NCBI RefSeq assembly: GCF_017313785.1
Contig: NZ_JAFLNL010000006.1
Location: forward strand, 1-64,000
Direction: 5' to 3'
Length of the DNA: 64,000 bases
Source: Flagellimonas aurea
GTDB lineage: Bacteria > Bacteroidota > Bacteroidia > Flavobacteriales > Flavobacteriaceae
Below are positions 18,156 to 26,397 of the stretch, one piece after another. Within the stretch, counting starts at the first letter, position 1. Each line of letters starts with the position of its first letter. Under the pieces are notes generated by a model that did no database searches, was not told the DNA's origin, and worked only from the letters and a program-made list of their open reading frames with translations. A program made the translations under genes and the position numbers.

Positions 18156-19367
18156 ATGGAAACAAAAACATTCTCTTTAATCCACTATCTAAGAAAGGCT
18201 CAATTGGACAAAACCGGAAAAGCTGGTATCTATCTCAGGATTACCGTAAACGGTCAAAGGACAGAGCTCAGTATCAAACGAAAAACAACTCCCGAAAAAT
18301 GGTGTTCCGTAAAAGGAAGGATAAAGGGTTCGGGCAAGGAGGCCAAAGAAATGAACCACTATATGGACCAGCTGGAATCCAAAGCTTATGAAATCCATTC
18401 AAAGTTGATGGTCAAAAAAAAGCCCTTCAATGCGGAGACCATCAAAAACAAACTACTGGGCAAAGGAACTGACCATAAAACACTCCTTGCCATTTATGAA
18501 GAACACAATGCCCAGATCAAAGAGTTGATCGGATCTGACTATTCCTATGGAGCGTACCGCAGGCATGTACGCACAATGAACCATCTTGCCGGCTTTATCC
18601 AAAAGGAATATAAAGTATCCGACCTATATGTAATGGAGGTTGATTTAAACTTTGTCAATGGATTTCACCACTACCTAAAGACGCAAAAAATCGGCAATCA
18701 GAATACGGTTACCAAATACGTGGTCAACTTCAAAAAAATCATGAGGATGGCCTTTGCCAATAATTGGGTGAAAAAAGATCCTTTCTATTCTTGGAAGGCC
18801 GAATGGAAAAAGGTGGAAAGAGATGTCCTGACCGAAGCAGAACTCAGGTCCCTGATCGAATTGCAGCTCGAGTCAAAAAGCTTGGAACAAGTAAGGGATA
18901 TTTTTGTTTTTTGTTGCTTTACCGGATTGGCTTATGTGGACGTCAAAAAGCTTTCAAACAACCATATAGTGAATGGTATAGAAGGTAAACGATGGATCAA
19001 GATCAAAAGAGCTAAAACCGATTCATTGAGCAGCGTGCCATTGCTGCCCATTGCTGAAAAAATACTGTTCAAGTACAATGACCATCGGCAAAGCTTACTT
19101 ACAAGGGCTCTATTACCGGTAATCAGCAACCAAAAGACCAACGCCTACTTAAAGGAAATTGCTTCCGCCTGTGGGATTAAAAAGAAACTTACCTTTCATT
19201 TGGCACGTCACACCTTCGCTACTACAGTAACCTTATCCAATGGTATTTCAATTGAATCGGTAAGCAAAATGCTAGGGCACCAATCTCTGAAGACCACTCA
19301 GATTTACGCCAAGGTAATAGACAAGAAATTGTATGATGATATGAGCATCCTGAAGGATAAGTATTAG
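18156..19367 (+). CDS. Tyrosine recombinase / integrase (IntDOT-like)
   Basis: A 403-residue integrase. Residues 1-90 form the Bacteroidetes arm-type DNA-binding domain, about 100-200 the SAM-like core-binding domain, and 215-403 the catalytic domain. The catalytic set includes HLARHTFATT, LGHQSLKTTQIYAK (Tyr nucleophile) and a Lys around KRAKTD. The position of the first canonical Arg reads CFTGLAYVDV, with Ala; IntDOT of CTnDOT also lacks this Arg. It sits just inside the tRNA-Lys att site and probably integrates and excises the island. Repeat copy A starts 12 bases after its stop. Confidence 0.93.
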   Translation: METKTFSLIHYLRKAQLDKTGKAGIYLRITVNGQRTELSIKRKTTPEKWCSVKGRIKGSGKEAKEMNHYMDQLESKAYEIHSKLMVKKKPFNAETIKNKLLGKGTDHKTLLAIYEEHNAQIKELIGSDYSYGAYRRHVRTMNHLAGFIQKEYKVSDLYVMEVDLNFVNGFHHYLKTQKIGNQNTVTKYVVNFKKIMRMAFANNWVKKDPFYSWKAEWKKVERDVLTEAELRSLIELQLESKSLEQVRDIFVFCCFTGLAYVDVKKLSNNHIVNGIEGKRWIKIKRAKTDSLSSVPLLPIAEKILFKYNDHRQSLLTRALLPVISNQKTNAYLKEIASACGIKKKLTFHLARHTFATTVTLSNGISIESVSKMLGHQSLKTTQIYAKVIDKKLYDDMSILKDKY

Positions 19368-19379
19368 TAAACCATCATG

Positions 19380-19526
19380 TGGAGACACAGGATATATAAC
19401 CGCCCCCAACGGATAAAATTGAACACCCTCGAAACGAATATAAAAATCTAATTTTCAATTCACTACAACCAAATGTCGGGTGGCTCAAATTTTCCGTTTT
19501 TAGTGGTCTCATCCATTGTGCACCCA
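19380..19526 (+). repeat. 149-bp inverted-repeat element, copy A
   Basis: The left part reads ATAACCGCCCCCAACGG then TTGAACACC; the right part reads GGTGGCTCAAATTTTCCG then TTTTTAGTGGTCTCA. It aligns end to end with the copies at 27592, 28577 and 34218 but is more diverged on the left. It is between the integrase and the SulP module. Confidence 0.7.
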
Positions 19527-19689
19527 CTACTCGTAACATCCAAGGGTAATGATGGTTTTATGCATTCAGCAATCATGGAAAAAAGTAGGGGGCCATGGGA
19601 GTATTATAAATCCAATTCTTTTAAAACTATCCCCAATCAAGTACCGATCAGTTGATCATGTAGAACAGCTTTTTTTGACACCAGCGGCT
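19527..19689. other. Non-coding stretch before the SulP stop
   Basis: No recognisable gene. With repeat copy A it makes the 320-base gap between the integrase and the convergent SulP gene. Confidence 0.5.
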
Positions 19690-21543
19690 CTATCTTTGAC
19701 TTCTGATAAAGTTGGTACAGGCCTCAAAATCATCGAATATTTGATTTTCCGGAATCAATGATGGAATCAAATCGACCCGCTCCATCATATATTTGGGTTG
19801 CTCGAGGACATGTACAAAGAGTACCGTGATAGCTTTATTTTTAAGTTCTATCAATATGTCCTCAAGGGTATATAGCCCCGATTGGTCCAAATACTGCATC
19901 CGGTCCATTCGTATGACCACCATGGAGGCGGTTTTCGGTATTTGCTTGGCCAATTGTTGAAACTCGCTTGTAGACCCAAAAAACAAAGGTCCGTTCAAGT
20001 GTTTGATAAAAACCTCCTTTTTGAGATCCTCTGGAAAGTTGGCTTCATCCGCCCAACCCTTTTCTTCCAGTAAGGTCTTGACATCCGATTGCCTGGCCGT
20101 TAAGTCCCCCATTTTTTTCATGAACATCAGGGAGGCGATCACCAATCCGATACCCACGGCGTAGACCAAATTCCAAACGGAGGCCAAGACCATGACCACC
20201 AACATGACCACCACCTCGGAACTGATCTTCAAAGGTCCGAATTTGACATCTCTGGGCAGATACGGTATGGCCCTGAGCCCCTTGTAGTCGATTACCCCAA
20301 TCCCCACGGTAACCAGGATGCCGGCAAGAACTGCGGCCGGTATTTTGGAAGCGATGGGCCCTAAGGCCAACAATACGACAAGCAACAGGATTCCCGCAAT
20401 CATACCCGATAATCTGGTCTTACCACCGGCATTGATATTGACTACAGTACGGATGGTCGCCCCCGCTCCGGGGATACCCCCAAAAATGGCCGCTATACTG
20501 TTACCGATGCCCTGCCCCATCAATTCCTTGTTGGGCTTATGCTGTGTTTTGGTCATATTGTCCGCGACCACAGAGGTCAATAGCGAATCTATGGCTCCCA
20601 AAAGCGCCAGGGTCAAGGCTGTAAAAATATAGGGTGTTATCGAATTTAATTTGAATTCACTGAAGATGTCCAAATGGGGAAAGGGAAAACCGCTGGGTAT
20701 TTGTGGGATGGGCCTGTAATCCAAGCCTATCCCATAGGCCGCCCCTGAAACGACCAACAATGCGACCAATGCACTGGGAATGGCGCTAGTGATTCTTTTA
20801 AAGCCATAGATGATCACAATGGTAGCCAGGGCCAGGGCAAATTCCAACCAATCGATCCGTTGCAGGGCCATTGGCAAAACCTTGATTGTACCGATGACCC
20901 CGGAAGCATCTTTATTGGCCAAGGTCCGGGCCTCTTTCAGGATATTTTCCTCAGATGCCTCCCCCGCCCTGTCCAGGGTTTCTTGAAAATCCTCAAGCAC
21001 CAGTATTCCCCCATTCGATTCTTCAGTAAGGATATCCCTGAGGATAACCTCTTTCGCCCGAGGTCTGAATCGGTCCACAAATGCTTCATCTTCCGTTGGG
21101 TAATAGCCCATGGAAGGCAACAGCTGGGTAACAAGGATGATTACACCAATGGCCGTCATAAAGCCTGAAACCACAGGATACGGAATATAGCGAACGTATT
21201 TTCCAAGTCCTGCAAGGCCCAATAGGATTTGTAACAACCCTGCCAATAGAAATACCGATAAAATGGCTGGCAATGCCTTCTCCAGATTACCATCGTTCAT
21301 GGCCACGATACCGGCAACCACGACCATGCCAACAGTGGTCATAGGTGCCGTTGGACCGGATATCTGGGTATTGGTGCCACCGAACAAGGCAGCGAAAAAA
21401 CTGATGAAAATGGCACCGTACAAACCGGAACTGGGACCCAAACCCGAGCTGACACCAAAGGCCAGGGCCAAGGGCAGGGCGACAATGCCTGCCGTGATAC
21501 CACCAAAAAGGTCTCCTTTAAAATTGGAAAAAAAGTGCTTCAT
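19690..21543 (-). CDS. SulP family anion transporter with STAS domain
   Basis: A 617-residue inner-membrane transporter. The N-terminus GDLFGGITAGIVALPLALAFG and the motif QISGPTAPMT are SulP signatures; about a dozen membrane segments follow, and a STAS domain occupies roughly residues 500-610 (MDRMQYLDQSGLYTLE). Family members carry sulfate, bicarbonate or other anions. A long acidic insert (about 145-235) lies between membrane segments. It is the last gene of a minus-strand set with two small genes and glutamate dehydrogenase. The substrate is not predictable. Confidence 0.92.
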   Translation of the reverse strand: MKHFFSNFKGDLFGGITAGIVALPLALAFGVSSGLGPSSGLYGAIFISFFAALFGGTNTQISGPTAPMTTVGMVVVAGIVAMNDGNLEKALPAILSVFLLAGLLQILLGLAGLGKYVRYIPYPVVSGFMTAIGVIILVTQLLPSMGYYPTEDEAFVDRFRPRAKEVILRDILTEESNGGILVLEDFQETLDRAGEASEENILKEARTLANKDASGVIGTIKVLPMALQRIDWLEFALALATIVIIYGFKRITSAIPSALVALLVVSGAAYGIGLDYRPIPQIPSGFPFPHLDIFSEFKLNSITPYIFTALTLALLGAIDSLLTSVVADNMTKTQHKPNKELMGQGIGNSIAAIFGGIPGAGATIRTVVNINAGGKTRLSGMIAGILLLVVLLALGPIASKIPAAVLAGILVTVGIGVIDYKGLRAIPYLPRDVKFGPLKISSEVVVMLVVMVLASVWNLVYAVGIGLVIASLMFMKKMGDLTARQSDVKTLLEEKGWADEANFPEDLKKEVFIKHLNGPLFFGSTSEFQQLAKQIPKTASMVVIRMDRMQYLDQSGLYTLEDILIELKNKAITVLFVHVLEQPKYMMERVDLIPSLIPENQIFDDFEACTNFIRSQR

Positions 21544-21653
21544 AAAAATGTTGATTGTTTACTTATGTCCCATGCTCGGTTACTTTAGAACAGCGTATTC
21601 TCAGCGATCTTCACATATGCTCTAACCACCGATCGATCCTTGTATTGAGGTTT

Positions 21654-22043
21654 TCAGTTGAAACGTTCCAAGATTTTGGAGAACAGCAACAACTTGATCT
21701 GTGAATAGCTTTTTATATGGCCCATATAACCATCTCGGTTTTTCTCATGGGTGTTGAGATAATAGGCATCACATTCCATGGTATCGCATTCGATGGCATT
21801 CAACATGGTACGTTCATAGCGGTACAATGTTCCCAACCGAAGTTGATTATCCCTTTGGATCGCCAAAAGCCGTTGGTTCATGGACGGATCCCCCAACAAC
21901 CTTTTTTCCAATTGGATCAAGTACTGCAGTTCTTCATTGATTCCTTCCATGGTCTCTGTCCAATTGGTGATTTCCAATTTGTCCTTTTTACTGATGATCC
22001 GGCTTATGGATTCATGAAAATAGGGGCGGTTGACGGATTTCAT
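21654..22043 (-). CDS. Hypothetical protein
   Basis: A 129-residue charged, helical protein I do not recognise. It contains several heptad-like stretches and the segment TMECDAYYLNTHEKNRD. The ATG overlaps the stop of the upstream GreA-like gene by four bases, strong evidence of translational coupling in one operon. There is no signal peptide or membrane segment. Confidence 0.7.
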   Translation of the reverse strand: MKSVNRPYFHESISRIISKKDKLEITNWTETMEGINEELQYLIQLEKRLLGDPSMNQRLLAIQRDNQLRLGTLYRYERTMLNAIECDTMECDAYYLNTHEKNRDGYMGHIKSYSQIKLLLFSKILERFN

Positions 22044-22459
22044 AGTACCATGTTCAGGTTGATGGACTCATTTTCCTGTTCGATGTGCTCAATGGTCAGT
22101 TTCTGGTTGCCCGATGGAAATTCCCAAACTATGCAATCTCCTTTGGCGTACCCCATTACCGCGGACCCCATGGGAGTTAATATAGATATGCAATCGTTCT
22201 TGACATCACTTTTCTTGGGAAGTACCAATTTGAATTTTTTATGCCACCCATTTTCGGAAACAATCGTGACATTGGAATTGAACCGTATCACATCCTTGGG
22301 CATATCCTTCTCATCCAATATCTTCGCGGTCTCCAATTCCCCGGCCAACTTCCTTACCGATTTTCTCCATGTACTGTCCTGATGGTATCCCGAAAGGTTC
22401 ATCAACCTTTTGAGTAGGACATATTCCTTTTTTTCAATCAACAGACTATCGTATTTCAT
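22040..22459 (-). CDS. GreA/GreB-family elongation factor (Rnk-like)
   Basis: About 139 residues from the ATG at 22459; an alternative ATG at 22477 adds six. The C-terminal half matches the GreA/GreB C-domain: VTIVSENGWHKKFKLVLP, ISILTPMGSAVMGYAKGD, then WEFPSG. The N-terminal part is short and is not the full GreA coiled coil, so an Rnk- or Gfh-type role in modulating RNA polymerase is likelier than classical transcript cleavage. It lies in a putative stress-type operon. Confidence 0.82.
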   Translation of the reverse strand: MKYDSLLIEKKEYVLLKRLMNLSGYHQDSTWRKSVRKLAGELETAKILDEKDMPKDVIRFNSNVTIVSENGWHKKFKLVLPKKSDVKNDCISILTPMGSAVMGYAKGDCIVWEFPSGNQKLTIEHIEQENESINLNMVL

Positions 22460-22524
22460 TGTATTAATTTTATGCATTATGGGTTTCGCTGGATCAGTTC
22501 CGGCAAAACCCTTCGTTTTTTTTA

Positions 22525-23817
22525 TTATGGGAATATGCCCCGCTGTACATAGGTTTCCTCAAGTCGCTCTATGGCAATGACAAAGGCAGCCGTTCTCATG
22601 TCCAGGTTCTTTGTCTTTGTTTTGTACATGACCTTGTTGAACGATTCCCGCATCTTTCTTTCCAGTTTCTCCAATACCTCGTCCAACTGCCATATTTCCC
22701 CATTGCGATTCTGCAACCATTCAAAATAGCTGCCTATTACACCACCGGAATTGCACAGGATATCCGGTATGATGTCAATGCCCCGCTTCAAAAGTATCTC
22801 CTCCGCCTTTACATCGGTCGGTCCATTGGCCCCTTCGGCAATCAAGCGGGCCTTGATGTCATGGGCATTATCCACTGTGACCTGGTTGCCCAATGCCGCA
22901 GGTATACAAATGTCACAGTCCAAACCAAAAAATTCGGCATTGTCGATGACATTTGCCCCTGCAAAACCCGATATACTGCCCTTATTGGCCTTCGCATAGT
23001 CCAAAAGTTTTTCCGGGGAAATACTCTCATGGTTGTGGATACTACCATAGGCATCCTGTACGGCAATTAGAATGGCTCCTTCTTTTTTTAGAAAATGGGA
23101 CGCCCAATAGCCCACATTACCAAACCCCTGTACAATGAATGTTTTGTTCTTTAGGTCGATCGTATTGTGTTCCGCCCAAAATTTGATGGTCAGGAAAACC
23201 CCATAGCCCGTAGCCCGGTCCCTTCCTTCAGAACCACCGGTACCAATGGGTTTTCCCGTGACCACATGCAGGTTCTTCGAGCGCTCATTGGGGGATTTGG
23301 TGGACATATAGGTATCCAAGATCCAGGCCATGGTTTGCGGGTTGGTGTTGACATCAGGCGCAGGAATATCCAGTTCCGGTCCAATATTGTCCCCAAGGGC
23401 ATAGGTAAACCTTCTGGTGATCCGTTGCAGTTCGTCTTGGGAATATTTGGTGGGATCCAACTGTATCCCTCCTTTGGCCCCACCATAGGGCAATCCGGCC
23501 AAAGAGGTCTTCCACGTCATCCACATGGCCAGGGCCCTGGCAGCGTCAATGTCCACCGTGGGGTGGTAACGCAATCCTCCTTTGTAGGGCCCAAGTGCAT
23601 TGTTGTGCTGAACACGGTAGCCCGTAAATATCTCTACCTCCCCATTGTCCATGCGTACGGGAAAATGCACAACGAATTCATTATTGGTGACCTCCAGTAT
23701 CTTTCTGATGTTGGTATTCAGCTCGATAATATCCGCTGCATTGTTGAACTGTCGCATAACGTTGTCCAACATGCCTTGTTTTGGCTGCTTTTTTTTTGAT
23801 GTTAAAGTTGTTGTCAT
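22525..23817 (-). CDS. Glu/Leu/Phe/Val dehydrogenase (glutamate dehydrogenase type)
   Basis: A 430-residue NAD(P)-dependent amino-acid dehydrogenase that interconverts glutamate and 2-oxoglutarate plus ammonia. Catalytic and substrate features are GPYKGGLRYHP, the Lys region LPYGGAKGGI, DIPAPDVNT and the Rossmann motif VQGFGNVGYWAS. The length is typical of catabolic hexameric enzymes. It shares strand and spacing with the GreA-like gene and probably its regulation. Confidence 0.93.
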   Translation of the reverse strand: MTTTLTSKKKQPKQGMLDNVMRQFNNAADIIELNTNIRKILEVTNNEFVVHFPVRMDNGEVEIFTGYRVQHNNALGPYKGGLRYHPTVDIDAARALAMWMTWKTSLAGLPYGGAKGGIQLDPTKYSQDELQRITRRFTYALGDNIGPELDIPAPDVNTNPQTMAWILDTYMSTKSPNERSKNLHVVTGKPIGTGGSEGRDRATGYGVFLTIKFWAEHNTIDLKNKTFIVQGFGNVGYWASHFLKKEGAILIAVQDAYGSIHNHESISPEKLLDYAKANKGSISGFAGANVIDNAEFFGLDCDICIPAALGNQVTVDNAHDIKARLIAEGANGPTDVKAEEILLKRGIDIIPDILCNSGGVIGSYFEWLQNRNGEIWQLDEVLEKLERKMRESFNKVMYKTKTKNLDMRTAAFVIAIERLEETYVQRGIFP

Positions 23818-23859
23818 AAATAACTGTTTTTTGGGTGTCTCGTACCCTCTGATTGTTTG

Positions 23860-24030
23860 TTAATACATTTCATCCGAAAACACGATGGTAGGTTCATTCT
23901 TATCATCCATATGATGTCGATATTCATTACATAGGTTGATATTTGACCTATCGCTGCTCAGAACGCAGTACGATCTGTGAACACAGGTAGAGCATAAGCT
24001 CCGTTTAAATTGGTTCATGGGACTGTTCAT
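23860..24030 (-). CDS. Small cysteine-motif protein
   Basis: A 56-residue ORF starting MNSPMNQFKRSLCSTCVHR. Four cysteines (CSTC, then C after five residues, then NLC) form a CxxC-x5-C...C pattern that could bind zinc or an iron-sulfur cluster. The rest is acidic with DDKNEPTIVF near the end. It lies between the four-helix-bundle gene and glutamate dehydrogenase, on the same strand, 29 bases from the former and 43 from the latter. Cysteine spacing and position support a real gene; I do not know its function. Confidence 0.65.
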   Translation of the reverse strand: MNSPMNQFKRSLCSTCVHRSYCVLSSDRSNINLCNEYRHHMDDKNEPTIVFSDEMY

Positions 24031-24058
24031 TTTATTTAGGTTCTTTTCTTGTTTAAAA

Positions 24059-24667
24059 TCAATGGATGGGATATAGTGTTCTGATCGGCTGAAAGGCCAG
24101 TACCAATATGGAAACTCCTATAATGATCAAAAAAGCGATTTCCAATTGGGACAACATCACATTGACACTCAATGATTTCTCTGAGATCTCTGTAAGATGT
24201 CCACTCTCTTCGATTTGAATTTCCTCAAGAGCATCCAAGGTTGTTTTGGTCGATTGGATATGCCCCAACATTTTTGATTTGGCATCCTCCCGGTCCACCG
24301 TTGACAGGTCATAGGAGCGCAAGCTCGAAAATTGCCGGCGCAGGCGTTTTAAAAATGTTGCCTCCTCTCGTGTCAACTCGGTAGCGGCAAAATCGTCAAG
24401 GATGGTCGTGATCTGTCCATAGCTTTCATTATCTTTTACTGTGCTGTCATCTCCCGACACCTCCAATTCCCTATCGTGCAGATAAATCCTCAATTGATAG
24501 ATATAGTCCTGTACGACAACTCGATCGCCATACATCGATTCGATGGTGTTTTGTACCGTTGAAAAATGCCTACGGTCCAAGAGATTGGAGCCCAGTACCA
24601 ATAAAAATGCAACGGCCATTACAAATCCGACCAATATGCGTTGTTTCCATGTGAGTTTTGCATTCAT
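24059..24667 (-). CDS. Membrane protein with MCP-type four-helix-bundle sensor domain
   Basis: 202 residues. One membrane segment near the N-terminus (ILVGFVMAVAFLLVLGS) and one near the C-terminus (LEIAFLIIIGVSILVLAF) bracket a ~145-residue extracytoplasmic helical region resembling 4HB_MCP ligand-binding domains. No signalling output domain follows, so it may act through a partner. It overlaps the preceding small ORF by four bases (ATGA), so the two are coupled. Confidence 0.75.
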   Translation of the reverse strand: MNAKLTWKQRILVGFVMAVAFLLVLGSNLLDRRHFSTVQNTIESMYGDRVVVQDYIYQLRIYLHDRELEVSGDDSTVKDNESYGQITTILDDFAATELTREEATFLKRLRRQFSSLRSYDLSTVDREDAKSKMLGHIQSTKTTLDALEEIQIEESGHLTEISEKSLSVNVMLSQLEIAFLIIIGVSILVLAFQPIRTLYPIH

Positions 24668-24840
24668 ATCTTCTTTTCTTGAACAATGGCTTTCTGCAAA
24701 TTTTCCTTCAACAAGGCCAATACAGTTCCATGGGTATAATCTTCCAAGCCCAATGGCCCTTGTAAGTATTTTTTGACCATCAAAAAGTCATACCTTTCTA
24801 AAACAAGATTGCCGTATTTCATAGCTTGCCCTACCATCAT
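24664..24840 (-). CDS. Small hypothetical protein
   Basis: About 58 residues from the ATG at 24840; a GTG at 24858 would add six. Begins MMVGQAMKYGNLVLERY and ends NLQKAIVQEKKI. It is unrecognised and helical. The four-base overlap with the next gene and a sigma-54-like promoter just upstream support expression as the first gene of an operon. Confidence 0.55.
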   Translation of the reverse strand: MMVGQAMKYGNLVLERYDFLMVKKYLQGPLGLEDYTHGTVLALLKENLQKAIVQEKKI

Positions 24841-24918
24841 TATGTGTTGTTTTGTCACCGTAGTGCCGGAGTATATTACCTTGATCCGTTCTACTTGAAA
24901 CTATTTGGTACACTATAT

Positions 24919-24935
24919 GGCAAATGGCATGCCTG
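24919..24935 (-). promoter_or_regulatory. Candidate sigma-54 promoter
   Basis: On the minus strand it reads CAGGCATG-CCAT-TTGCC, compared with TGGCACG-N4-TTGCW; the invariant GG and GC are ten bases apart. It would start transcription near 24908, about 50-70 bases before the small ORF. A sigma-54 activator is encoded directly upstream. Confidence 0.5.
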
Positions 24936-25059
24936 GAAAGAAAAAAAGAAGAAAACAAAATACAATTAATTGATTTTCAGAAATCAACATATTAAAATGG
25001 GAAAAGTGGAAAAATGAAAAGTGGAAAGTTTCTATCCAGTTGGTCAAAAGCTGACCAGG

Positions 25060-26397
25060 TCAATCAAGTTTGTCACGAAGGGTTTTTCTACTGATCTTTA
25101 AAATCTTTGCTGCTTTGGTCTTGTTCCCTTCGGCATACAGTAGCACCCGTTTGATATATTGTCTTTCCATGTCCCTCAAGGGCATGAGTTCCTCCTCGGG
25201 AAATTCTATCTCATATTTTAAAAAGTCCGGTAAGTCTTTTACACCGATCGGGCCATCCGCCATGATCACGGCTCGTTGTACCACATTTTCAAGTTCCCTT
25301 ATATTTCCCGGCCAAGAGTAACGTTCCAATATTTTCAGGGCTTCGGAATCCATCCTCAATAAACGATCTCGATACTCCATACCGTATTTTTGAAGGAATC
25401 GATCCACCAATAGTGGAATATCCGATTTTCGTTCGCGCAATGGAGGTACCTTGATCTCAACAACGGTCAAACGATAATAGAGGTCTTCCCGAAAGCTCTT
25501 TTTCTTGATCTCTTCCGATAGGTCCATATTGGTGGCCGCAACAACACGAAGGTCGACTTTTTCAGAAGTTCGGGAACCGACTTTGGTAATTTCCTTTTCC
25601 TGAAGTGCCCTCAATAATTTGGCCTGTACATCTAAACAGGCATTCCCTATTTCATCCAAAAAGAGCGTGCCTCCCGATGCCGCCTGAAAAAAACCGTTTC
25701 GGTTTTGGTCGGCCCCGGTAAAGGCCCCTTTGATATATCCAAACAATTCCGCCTCTTGAAGATTTTCCGGAATGGCCCCGCAGTTCACTGCGATAAAGGG
25801 TCCTTTACTGTACTTTCCCGAATAATGGATGGCCCTGGCTACCAATTCCTTACCAGTACCACTTTCACCTTGTATCAATACCGTTGCCTTGTTATCCTTT
25901 ACCCTATCTACAATGGTAAGTACCTGACCAAAAGCGGTGGAATCACCGACCATTTCCTTGAATGCCGGTTGTTGTATCGGGGAGGGAACGGAAATAATAG
26001 CTCCTTGATGTTCTTGTCTTTTTTCCAACGCTCTTTCCACGGCCATTTTGAGTTCCTCTTTTGTAAAGGGCTTGGTCAAATAGTCCATAGCTCCGGACTT
26101 AAGCACTTCCAAGGCGCCACCAACGGATGGGTATCCTGTAACTACCAATTTTGGCATATTGGGATAATGTTCTTTGGCGTACTTCAATAATTGAATACCA
26201 TCGACTTCGGGCATTTGAATGTCCGTGATCAATAGGTCTATGGAGGTGTCCTTTAGGATAAACAGGGCTTCTTTAACCGATATGGCCTTAAAAACATGGT
26301 AGTTGAACTCTTTGAGCCTTCTTGCCAAGAGTTCCAAGATCTTGATATCATCATCTACAATAAGAATGTTCTCTTTGTTCAGGGCCATGGGCATCAT
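25060..26397 (-). CDS. Sigma-54-dependent response regulator (NtrC/AtoC type)
   Basis: A 445-residue activator with three domains: a receiver (residues 10-125; acidic pocket VDDDIK, phospho-Asp in LLITDIQMPEVDG), an AAA+ domain (Walker A GESGTGKE, sigma-54 contact loop GAFTGAD) and a Fis-type helix-turn-helix (ISRKTLRDKLD at the end). It opens sigma-54 promoters when phosphorylated. The start overlaps the stop of the histidine kinase gene by four bases, so the two form a cognate pair. A candidate sigma-54 site lies 125 bases downstream. Confidence 0.95.
   Translation of the reverse strand: MMPMALNKENILIVDDDIKILELLARRLKEFNYHVFKAISVKEALFILKDTSIDLLITDIQMPEVDGIQLLKYAKEHYPNMPKLVVTGYPSVGGALEVLKSGAMDYLTKPFTKEELKMAVERALEKRQEHQGAIISVPSPIQQPAFKEMVGDSTAFGQVLTIVDRVKDNKATVLIQGESGTGKELVARAIHYSGKYSKGPFIAVNCGAIPENLQEAELFGYIKGAFTGADQNRNGFFQAASGGTLFLDEIGNACLDVQAKLLRALQEKEITKVGSRTSEKVDLRVVAATNMDLSEEIKKKSFREDLYYRLTVVEIKVPPLRERKSDIPLLVDRFLQKYGMEYRDRLLRMDSEALKILERYSWPGNIRELENVVQRAVIMADGPIGVKDLPDFLKYEIEFPEEELMPLRDMERQYIKRVLLYAEGNKTKAAKILKISRKTLRDKLD

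Noticed and set aside
23931..23951. Dyad ATAGGT-N9-ACCTAT upstream of glutamate dehydrogenase
   Set aside because: It lies within the coding frame of the 56-residue Cys-motif protein, and the six-base arms are short enough to occur by chance.
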